Source: Baffinella frigidus (taxonomy: Eukaryota; Cryptophyceae; Cryptomonadales; Baffinellaceae). Taken from it: a stretch of DNA of 13,863 nt. The DNA lies in contig MU646526.1 of the NCBI GenBank assembly GCA_026770585.1, positions 278,622-292,484 of the forward strand, in the 5' to 3' direction. The notes under the pieces are model-generated. The model ran no database searches. It was not told the origin of the DNA and worked only from the letters and a program-made list of their open reading frames with translations. Position numbers and translations under genes: made by a program. Shown here piece after piece: positions 7,442 through 13,807 of the stretch; position 1 is the stretch's first letter; each line of letters starts with the position of its first letter.

Positions 7442-7513
7442 ATACAGGGGTATCCCCCTCACGAAACCGTTTTATTGTGTTCACGCACGACCGCTCGCGA
7501 GCCAGAGACAGAG

Positions 7514-7665
7514 CTTATCTCAGAAAACGAGTTCTAAAACTCGTTTTCTTAAGTCAATTTCCCTACAAATTCGTCAACTTATTCTTGACTTTCCGCATAA
7601 GTTAACAAATTTATAGGGGAATTGACTTAAGAAAACGAGTTTTAGAACTCGTTTTCTGAGATAAG
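7514..7665. mobile_element. Near-perfect 152-bp foldback element
   Basis: The two halves are reverse complements over most of their length, starting CTTATCTCAGAAAACGAGTT. Each arm contains a second hairpin (GAAAACGAGTT / AACTCGTTTTC), so the element can fold into a branched or cruciform structure. Only the central 40 bp diverge. No coding capacity. Confidence 0.85.
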
Positions 7666-7695
7666 AGCGCGAAATTGGAGGAGACGTGAGGGCCC

Positions 7696-7824
7696 TACAG
7701 GGGTACCTCGCTCATAAGAAACTGCCCCCTCCTTCCTATGCTAGGACCACCATAGGCCCCTAGGCATAGGCCTACTGTAGGGTCCTAAGGGGAGGCGGTT
7801 TCTTATGAGCGAGGTACCCCTGTA
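7696..7824. mobile_element. Family C MITE-like element, full-length reference copy
   Basis: Terminal inverted repeats TACAGGGGTACCTCGCTCAT / ATGAGCGAGGTACCCCTGTA continue to AAGAAACTGCC / GGCGGTTTCTT, giving arms of about 30 bp. The centre holds CCTAGG and CTACTGTAGGG palindromes. 129 bp including the terminal TA pairs; no open frame. TA flanks and CAGGGG ends would suit a Tc1/mariner/pogo- or hAT-type non-autonomous element, but the transposase source is unknown. Confidence 0.85.
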
Positions 7825-8079
7825 GCGGCCCACGGCACCCCTAAGGGTGTTGGAGGGGAGGGACGCCTCTCCCTCTAGGACGGGGTCAGGACGTGGTAGG
7901 GGCAAGTGTCAACACCGACACCCGACACCCCAACCCCCAAACCCCAACCCCCCCAAACCCTAAACCCCAAAGGGAAAGGGTGCTGTACCCTGCAGCCCCG
8001 CCCCTCGATGGCCAGCCACGCACGTGTGTAAGGGAGGGGTTAGGACCATCCTAGGGGCAGGGTGTTGTTTTGATTGCCC
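7825..8079. repeat. Degenerate CCCCAAA / CCCTAAA tract and spacer
   Basis: Positions about 7915-7975 hold irregular CCCCAAACCCC and CCCTAAACCCC units. The rest is GC-rich spacer with a possible inverted pair (GGTGTTGGAGGGG near 7847, CAGGGTGTTG near 8059). No gene. Confidence 0.6.
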
Positions 8080-8200
8080 TACAGGGGTACCTCGTTCATA
8101 AGAAACCGCCACCCCCTAGGACCCTACAGCAAGACCATGCCTAGGGCCCTATGGTGGTCCTAGGGTGGTGAGCGTTTCTTTTGAGCGAGGCACCCCTGTA
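8080..8200. mobile_element. Family C element, full-length copy
   Basis: TACAGGGGTACCTCGTTCAT ... TTGAGCGAGGCACCCCTGTA, with the CCTAGG centre intact and a few mismatches between arms. Confidence 0.85.
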
Positions 8201-8456
8201 CAGTGGGCCCTATTGGGTTACCTCGCAGACCGTACGAGAATTCTTTGACCCCTCCCCCTCCTCCTTGGATTGCTCCATCCTAAATGCGGCCCACGTTCTT
8301 GATGACCCCAAGAGATTGATCATGTATTGCCAAACACTCAGCGTCAGTGCCGCACATGCTACGCATTATGCCACTTACTGTACCCCGTGTCGGCCGCGCA
8401 CACGAGCATTTTCCAGATGGATTCTAACTCCACCTCGTACCAGATGGGCCCGACCA

Positions 8457-10093
8457 TCACACGCGGTCCAGGATCATACGAACCACCCCCACGTCAAGCG
8501 CAAGCACCTGCGACCCCGCCCCGAGCTGCGGGTGGTGCCCCATCGCGAGCGCAACGCACTTTTCGTCCCGCACCCATTCGCGCCCTGGTTTAGGGTTTGG
8601 GGTTTGGGAAATGGGGTTTAGGGTAGCAGGGTTTAGGGTTCAGAGTTTAGGGTTAAGGGTTTGGGGTTTAGGGTTTAGGGTTTGGGGTTTAGGGTTTAGG
8701 GTTTTGGTGTTTAGGGTTTAGGGTTTAGGGTTTGGGGGTTTAGGGTTTAGGGTTTAGGGTTTAGTGTTTAGGGTTTAGGGTTTAGGGTTTAGTGGTTACC
8801 CCACGACACGGAGTACACCCCACTACCAATTTTGATGGTGCGGAGGAGCGCTCCGGTCGACGAGTCCCGCACCTTGCAGGATGCATCGTTGCTGCCCGAG
8901 GCGAGCTTGCTCCCGTCGTCGACCGAAAAAGTGGCCGAGGAAACTGTTTCGCCCTCATCGCCATGAATGGTCAACAGCAACATTCCAGTCTCCGCATCGA
9001 ACAAGTACAAGTGATCTGAGCCGGGGTGGGGAACAGTTGCGATCGTGCCTCCGTCTGGTGAAAACTTCGCAAAAGAGCACCCCCGGGTAGATCTGATTTT
9101 CTCCCCGCTGTCGACGTCCCACTGCACTGCAGATCCTTTAGATCCTTTAGGTTCTTCGAGCTCCCAACATAGGCGGTCACCGGAACTTATCCTGCAGAAA
9201 GGCCATGCTTCCTTTCGAATCACATGAAACGTAAGGGGGGCCCACGGTCACGAGTGTGTTGTTGCCCCGAGGGGAAAAGTGAACGTCTCGCACGCCATTA
9301 CGAGCGGCATCTCGTATCGTGCGAAGCAACGTCCCCGTCACGTCTCACACGCAGACGGAAGCGTCGTGACTCCCACTCGCCAGCCGCTCCCCAGTTGCAG
9401 AGAACGAAACGGCCCTCACTGCCTTGGAGTGTCCCTGCACCACCCTGGAGGGTACTTGCGGGCAATCCCGAATAAACCTTTATCGCAAAAGTTGACATAA
9501 TTTATACCGCTACAATACTTATTAGACTTTTTTGTACCAGATTCATTCATCACGGGGGACTCAGATCGTGAGTCCATTCCCCAAAAATCGTAAAGTTGAC
9601 TTAAGAATACTTCTGGGTCCGCTCCAGGGCGGTGACGTGTTCCCCGTTCCCTGTCTCAGCTTTCCACAGGATCTCATCCGGACGAGTATTTGACTCAAAT
9701 ACGATTTCTAGGACCCGGCAACGAAAATTACTACACGATTGGTTCATAAAAGTAAAAGTAAAACCTGGTGTGTAGTAAATTTCGTTGCCAAGATCGTATT
9801 TGAGTGAAATACTCGTCGCGATCAGATCACCGCGCGGTCGTTACCTCCGGTGGCTAGCCATTGTCCGCCCGGCGAGAATGCAACAGCATGCACTGCTGAA
9901 GTGTGTGCTACTACGGGGCACCCTTCATGGTTGGAAAAGACACCGCTGCTGATCACGCTGCATGAGCACGCTCCGCGTCCGTCGTGCCTGGCTCCGGCCA
10001 TCCACTCAACACCATTTGCCGAGTCCCAGAGCTTCCAGCACTCTTCCCCACCCGCGCTCGCCAGGAATCTGAACGCTGCGGGCAACGGGCACG
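8457..10093 (-). CDS. WD40-repeat protein gene, 5' end missing, interrupted
   Basis: Inferred exons on the - strand are 10093-9829, 9477-9231, 9121-8800 and 8584-8457 (TGA stop). They encode about six WD40 blades. Telltale segments in order are FLASAGGEECWKLWDS, VHAVAFSPGGQWLATGGNDR, VRAVSFSATGERLASGSHD, VRDVHFSPRGNN, FAKFSPDGGTIATV, LYLFDAETGMLLLTI and KLASGSNDASCKVRDSSTG. WD40 propellers are protein-interaction scaffolds, probably cytosolic here; no catalytic domain is visible. Frames join cleanly across the 8585-8799 intron (phase 1) and the 9122-9230 intron (phase 0). The join across 9478-9828 needs a GA donor. An in-frame TGA (9347-9345) sits where the WD tryptophan is expected. Upstream of 10093 come heptamer repeats, a family C half and the divergent ankyrin gene, so the 5' end is absent or far away. 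It may be a decaying copy. Confidence 0.7.
8585..8799 (-). other. Intron composed of telomere-type repeat
   Basis: Read on the gene's strand, this 215-bp interval starts GTAACCACTAAACCC and ends CCTAAACCAG, and is otherwise almost pure CCCTAAA with scattered variants. Splicing joins G|GG in phase 1 and continues the reading frame as SWG-REWVRDEKCVALAM to a TGA. The + strand reads TTTAGGG. The array is therefore both an interstitial telomere-like repeat and, by frame, a GT-AG intron. Confidence 0.7.
9122..9230 (-). other. Intron made of dispersed repeat D (copy D2)
   Basis: The WD40 frame breaks between VTVGPPY and WDVDSGEKI. The intervening 109 bp start GTTTCATGTGATTCG and end TGCAGTGCAG, giving a GT-AG intron in phase 0 (a second acceptor five bases earlier is possible). 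Nearly all of it matches repeat D copies at 6691-6787 and 13137-13253. Confidence 0.6.
9478..9828 (-). other. Intron with nested hairpin element, non-canonical donor
   Basis: WD40 continuity (GGNDRAV|FIRDCPQV) is restored by joining 9829 to 9477. That places GATCTG at the donor and AAAG at the acceptor (GA-AG). A canonical GT two bases earlier gives a different phase and would force loss of a beta strand. The interval holds the nested inverted-repeat element at 9682-9816. Confidence 0.45.
9682..9816. mobile_element. Nested foldback: element E core inside an outer inverted repeat
   Basis: The outer arms ACGAGTATTTGACTCAAATA... (9682-9705) and their complement (9793-9816) differ at one position. 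Inside, 9717-9736 and 9768-9789 form the E core (GGCAACGAAAATTACTACAC and complement), homologous to the cores at 201-269 and 441-509. Confidence 0.8.
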
Positions 10094-10095
10094 CT

Positions 10096-10145
10096 GCCAC
10101 GGTTGAAACCCTGAACCCGAAACCCGAACCCGAAACCCGAAACAG
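10096..10145. repeat. CCCGAAA / CCCTGAA degenerate heptamers
   Basis: Imperfect units of the telomere-type repeat directly next to the most upstream WD40 exon. On the gene's strand they run into a GTGGCAG acceptor-like site, so this is probably the 3' end of another repeat-filled intron. Confidence 0.6.
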
Positions 10146-10146
10146 G

Positions 10147-10206
10147 CATGGTCCTACTGTAGGGTCCTAGGGGGGCGCGGTTTCTTATGAGCGAGGTACC
10201 CCAGTA
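10147..10206. mobile_element. Family C right-half fragment
   Basis: GTCCTACTGTAGGGTCCTAG through TATGAGCGAGGTACCCCAGTA matches the right half of the full-length copies. No left half is present. Confidence 0.75.
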
Positions 10207-10261
10207 CGACGTTCTATCCCTCGTTCGTCACAAGTGTCTCGCATCACTCCCTTCCCTCAAG

Positions 10262-12678
10262 AAGGCAGTGCGGGCGCTGGTGGAGGCGAAGGCGGACGTG
10301 GAAGCGGGATCCGACCAGGAAGCACAGCGACCGCTGATGGCTGCTTCAGGTGAGCGCACTCCAGATCCTGGTTGCCCATACCCCCCCGCAGCCCCGCAGG
10401 GGTTCTTGGTGCGTGGGCACGCTGGGTCTGTAATTCGGGCAGTACCGCAAGTTGACGCTCGGGGGACAATAAACTCTCTCTCTCTGGCAGGGGCAGGAAA
10501 CGCCCCCCCTCCCCCCGGCGCGGAGGGTCGTAGTACGTGGTAATGCTGGTCTTGTAATCCATAAACTCTCTCGCTTCAGGGAAGGGGCACGAGGGGGTAG
10601 TGCGGCTGCTGCTGGAAGCACGTTCATAGGCTCGCAACCTATAATTAGTTTTGTAAAGTAACTCGTTCCTGGTACAAATTATAAAACACGACCTCGTTTA
10701 AAAAGGAATTGGGGCCCTTTTTAGTTTTAAATGGAACTTTTTTTATAATTTGTACCAGAACGAGTTGCTTTACAAAACTAATTATAGGTTGCGCCGCTAT
10801 TAACGTGCGCGGATGGTCCACCCAGACGACGACGGGTCAACTCCCTCAACCCTACACCCTAAACCATAAACTATAAACCTTGAACCCTCAACCCTACACC
10901 TTAAACCATAAACCTTGAACCCTAAACCCTAAACCATAAACCATAAACCACACACCATGTCAACCCTAAACCCTAAACGCTGAACCCAAAACCATAGGCC
11001 ACAACCCCCTGATCTATAAACCCTGAATACTAAAACCTCAACCCTTAGCCTGACCCATAAACCCTAAACCACAAACACCCAACCCCCAACCCCCAAACCA
11101 TGAACCTTAAAAAAACTGAGGCCTTGAAACCCGAAACCGTGGACCCTAAACATCTACACCCCAAAGCCTAAAACACCCCCCCGAACCCTACAGCAAACCC
11201 AAATCCTGATACCTGATCCCTAAACGCAAATCCACGCCACTTCATCTCGCTTCATTTGGGGGACACGAAGGCGTGATGCGCGTGCTGATCGAAGCGGGGG
11301 CGTCCGCCACGCACAGAGGCAGCTTCGACGTGACGCCGCTGCACCGTTCTCGGAGCGAGGGGGTGGTGCGGATGCTGGTTGAAGCCGGGGCAGACACAGA
11401 TGCGAGGGCGCATGTCATCTGGGACGGTGGCGGGACTTCGCTGCACAGTGCTGCGGATTTGGGGCGCGATATGGCGGTGCGTGCGCTGGTGGAAGTGGAG
11501 GCAAGGGTGGAGGCGCGCACGCGAAACGGCGAGACCCCGTCGCACAGAGCTGCATGTAGAGGGCAGGTTTCCACGTTGCTGGCGCTTCACGAGACGAGGG
11601 AAGATTTGGAGGCGAAAGATAACAGGGGGGCGACTCCGTTGCATTCGGCAGCGCGAGAGGGCAAGGATCTGGCGGTGCAGGCACACTCCTGACTGCGGGA
11701 GCGGACACGAACGCGGTCAAATACACCAAAGTGACGCCGCTGCATGCAACCGTGGAGGGGAAAGGGCGGGTGGGGGCGGCGCTGGTGCTGTTGCAGGCAG
11801 GTGCGGACACGGAGGCGAAAGACCGCAAAGGCGATACGGTGCTGCACCCAGCCGCGAACGAGGGGCAGGAAGCACTCGTGCGCACGTTACTGGAGGCGAA
11901 CGCTCAGACTGGATCGCAGAACCTGGAGGGCGTCACGCCGTTGCACAGAGCCGCCCCCCCCCCCCTGGCAGGCGGGAGCAAATCCCAACAGCAATGCGTT
12001 CCACACATACCCCCTACCCCCTACCCCTTACCACCTAAACCAGAGCTGCTGTCAGTGCGGGCGTGAACGTGGTGCAGGCGTTGCCAGATGCGGGCGCGGA
12101 CCTCGGGACGAAGAACAAGGCGGAAGCACGTGCGTGCAAAAAGTTACTACCGTCACGTCCAAATAAGCTGTCCATCTATCATATATAGGCCACACCCACA
12201 AGAATTTGCATGGTCCACCCAGACGACGACGGGCCAACTCCCTCAACCCTACACCCTAAACCCTAAACCATAAACCAAGGACAAGGCGGGGCAGACGCCG
12301 TTGGACCTCGTCAGGACTCTTCGCAAGCGCGACTTCCGGGACTCTTGGGGGGACCGCTGGGGCCAGGTTCTAAACCCTACACCCTAAACTCTGAAACCCG
12401 AATCGTAAACCCTTAACCCCAAACCCCAAACCCTGAACCCTACACTCTAAACCCTGAACCCTACCCCCCACCCCCCACCCCCTACCCCTTACCACCTAAA
12501 CCAGAGTCAAAGCGTGGTTGCCCTTCTGCTCAAGACGGAGGCGGAGCCCAAGGCAGCGAGGGCGGTTGCGTTTCTGACGGGACTGGAGGGGCGGCTGGCT
12601 GCCGACTCGCGGGTGCAGCTTTTGGACCCTGGGGCGGCGCGCGTGATTCTCAAGGCTGCTGGCGTCGTCCCCGGCTAG
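10262..12678 (+). CDS. Ankyrin-repeat protein gene, multi-exon, frameshifted
   Basis: Inferred coding blocks: 10262-10349, 10580-about 10621, 11231-11955, about 12045-12119, 12286-12366 and 12505-12678 (TAG). Some eleven ankyrin repeats can be read. Examples are VRALVEAKADVEAG, GHEGVVRLLLEA, TPLHLASFGGHEGVMRVLIE, VRMLVEAGADTDAR, ATPLHSAAREGKDLAVQ, LVLLQAGADTEAKDRKG, VVQALPDAGADLGTKN and QTPLDLVRTLRKRD. A non-ankyrin C-terminal exon follows (SVVALLLKTEAEPKAARAV ... VILKAAGVVPG). Ankyrin repeats mediate protein binding; the partner is unknown. A 2-nt insertion near 11684 shifts the frame to a TGA at 11690. The array resumes in frame from 11686 and runs on through TPLHATVEGKGRV. The 5' end is not resolved: 10262 follows an AG, and an upstream ATG lies inside a family C fragment. 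Possibly a pseudogene, or a sequencing error. Confidence 0.7.
10350..10579 (+). other. Ankyrin-gene intron flanked by 8-bp direct repeats
   Basis: A GT-AG interval of 230 bp. GCTTCAG|GTGAGC at the donor and GCTTCAG|GGAAGG at the acceptor share the exact octamer GCTTCAGG (10343-10350, 10573-10580). Removal joins phase 1 codons and reads PLMAASGKGHEGVVRLLLEA, a normal ankyrin repeat. Confidence 0.7.
10634..10792. mobile_element. Family B inverted-repeat element, copy B2
   Basis: A 159-bp foldback with arms GCAACCTATAATTAGTTTTG and continuing through GTAAAGTAACTCG and GTACAAATTATAAAA, paired with their complement. Homologous to B1 (2788-2905). It interrupts the ankyrin gene region. Confidence 0.85.
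10813..11228. repeat. Long degenerate CCCTAAA tract in the ankyrin gene
   Basis: It starts with ATGGTCCACCCAGACGACGA (shared with 12210). From about 10846 it becomes nearly 380 bp of imperfect CCCTAAA, CCCTACA, CCATAAA and CCTTGAA units, ending just before the exon STPLHLASF at 11231. Position between ankyrin blocks implies an intron, but no clean AG acceptor adjoins the exon. Confidence 0.7.
11946..12050 (+). other. Insertion in ankyrin repeat with 10-bp flanking duplication
   Basis: CAGAGCCGCC (11946-11955) and CAGAGCTGCT (12041-12050) bracket C-rich sequence, so the insert length is 95 bp. Deleting one copy plus the insert reads TPLHRAAVSAGVNVV, a continuous ankyrin repeat. The 3' part (CCCCTTACCACCTAAACCAG) equals the 3' end of the intron at 12367-12504. 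Canonical splice sites in the right phase are not visible; a run of 12 Cs may be misread. Confidence 0.6.
12111..12289 (+). other. GC-AG intron inside a 13-bp duplicated target
   Basis: AAGAACAAGGCGG (12111-12123) and AAGGACAAGGCGG (12277-12289) flank an insertion of 166 bp. Using donor AAG|GCGGAA (12120) and acceptor ACAAG|GCGGGG (12285) gives DLGTKNK|AGQTPLDL in phase 0, exactly an ankyrin repeat. The interior holds a 54-bp segment shared with 10813-10872 and CCCTAAA units. Confidence 0.65.
12367..12504 (+). other. Telomere-type repeat intron before the last ankyrin-gene exon
   Basis: A 138-bp GT-AG interval. The donor is GGCCAG|GTTCTAAACCC, the body is CCCTAAA/CCCTGAA/CCCTACA units, and the acceptor is CTAAACCAG|AGTCAA. 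Phase 0 on both sides. The downstream exon is open for 57 codons to TAG. CCAG occurs at both ends. Confidence 0.7.
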
Positions 12679-12859
12679 AGACGATTTCGGGCAGCGGCTT
12701 TGCACGCCCGGGCTCCCGCCTTCTCTCAATGCTCTCGAATCTGGGAGTTGGAGTTGGAGTTCTTCACGGACGCCTGGCGGCAAACAACCATCGGAGCTCT
12801 TGGAGCTATTTGGAGCGTGGACGGCGGCGGGGCTAAGCACGGAGGACGAGGAGGCGGAG
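12679..12859. other. Presumed 3' flank of the ankyrin gene
   Basis: GC-rich, with a short GTTGGA triplicate near 12747-12762. No polyadenylation signal of the AATAAA type is seen. Confidence 0.4.
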
Positions 12860-12865
12860 TGGCGG

Positions 12866-13097
12866 ACAGGCCCGCTTCGTGATGGATAGGCCCGCTTCGG
12901 GATAGAAAGGCGGTAGATAGGCCCGCTTTGGGATGGATAGGCCCGCTTTGGTATAGATAGGCTCGGGGTAAAGATAGGCCCGCCTCGGGATAGTTAGGCC
13001 CGCCTCGGGATAAAGACAGGCCCGCCTCGGGATAGAGATAGGCCCGCTTGGGGATGGATAGGCACGTTTCGGGATAGAGATAGGCCCGCTTTGGGGC
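12866..13097. repeat. GATAGGCCCGCTTCGG minisatellite
   Basis: About eleven imperfect units of 19-23 bp, each with GATAGGCCCGC(T/C)T(C/T)(G)GGGATAGA. On the - strand it reads as a repetitive YPEAGLSIPKRAY-like peptide, but there is no evidence that it is translated. Confidence 0.85.
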
Positions 13098-13122
13098 AAT
13101 TCGATCAGGACTGGGGCAGGAC

Positions 13123-13362
13123 TACAGGGGTACCTCTTTAGGTCCTTTAGGTTTTTATTTCTCCCAACATACGCCAACGACACGCCCTTCCGTAGAAAGG
13201 ACTGCAGGAAAAGCATTTTTGCTTTCGGATCGCGTTTAGCTCTCCAGTGCAGAGCTCATAAGAAACCGCCCCCCCCCCGTAGGACCACCGTGGGGCCCTA
13301 GGCATAGCCCTACTGTAGGGTCCTAGGGGGGAGCGGTTTCTGATGAGCGAGGTACCCCTGTA
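13123..13362. mobile_element. Family C element interrupted by repeat D
   Basis: TACAGGGGTACCTC (13123-13136) and GCTCATAAGAAACCGCC (from 13254) are the two parts of the family C left arm, continuous in intact copies. The intervening 117 bp (13137-13253) are copy D3. The right half ends GAGGTACCCCTGTA. Confidence 0.8.
13137..13253 (-). repeat. Dispersed repeat D, copy D3
   Basis: On the - strand it has ATCCGAAAGCAAAAATGCTT, a CTGCAG, TATGTTGGGAG and AACCTAAAGGACCTAAA in the same order as D1 and D2. More diverged than D1 and D2 are from each other. Confidence 0.65.
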
Positions 13363-13383
13363 GCGCAATCGCTACGGATCAAT

Positions 13384-13518
13384 ACACGGATACCTGGCAT
13401 ATAAGACCCCCCCCCACACCCCTTGGTCCACCCCAGGGCCCCAGCTAGGTACAGGCCAACTGTACTGTCGTAGGAGGAGGCGTTTCCTTATGAGCGAGGT
13501 ACCTCTTTATTTCCGTGT
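13384..13518. mobile_element. Diverged family C copy with extended arms
   Basis: ACACGGATACCTGGCATATAAG and CTTATGAGCGAGGTACCTCT...TCCGTGT define imperfect arms. The poly-C and GGAGGCG boxes are in the usual places. The terminal CAGGGG is replaced by ACACGGA. A perfect hairpin GTAGCG/CGCTAC precedes it at 13360-13375. Confidence 0.6.
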
Positions 13519-13560
13519 GCGGCCCCAAGGGCCAGGCTCTAGCGTCCTTCAGTAGGATGG

Positions 13561-13626
13561 CGGACGTGACTGTGTAAAGTCACTCCGACTATCCGGACGT
13601 GACTGTGTAAAGTCACTCCGACTATC
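13561..13626. repeat. Perfect 33-bp tandem duplication
   Basis: Two identical units, 13561-13593 and 13594-13626. Each begins CGGACGTGACTGTG and contains the hairpin GTGACT / AGTCAC. The second unit runs directly into a family C element. Confidence 0.95.
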
Positions 13627-13627
13627 C

Positions 13628-13749
13628 TACAGGGGTATCTCCTCACAAGAAACCGCCCCCCCCTAGGACCCTACAGTAGGACCATGCAGAGGGTCCTATG
13701 GTGGTCCTAGGGGGGAGGGGCGGTTTCTTATGAGTGAGGTACCCCTGTA
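13628..13749. mobile_element. Family C element, full-length copy
   Basis: TACAGGGGTATCTCCTCA...TGAGTGAGGTACCCCTGTA with complementary AAGAAACCGCCCC / GGGGCGGTTTCTT arms. The heptamer TATCCTA lies directly outside CAGGGG and CCCCTG at both ends (13623-13629, 13748-13754). Confidence 0.85.
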
Positions 13750-13807
13750 TCCTACACGGGAATGTGTCCCCCAAGTCCTGGATGCAGACGTACCTACTGT
13801 ACGCCCC

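Noticed and set aside
8589-8790. True chromosome end (telomere)
   Set aside because: The array is 200 bp, degenerate, and has coding sequence of one gene on both sides.
10187-10261. ATG at 10187 as start of the ankyrin protein
   Set aside because: This ATG lies inside a family C element end; the ankyrin-like sequence begins only after an AG at 10260-10261.
12833-13216. 127-codon - strand frame with PKRAY/YPEAGL repeats
   Set aside because: It is the translation of a minisatellite plus a piece of repeat D; unit lengths vary and no start context or domain supports expression.
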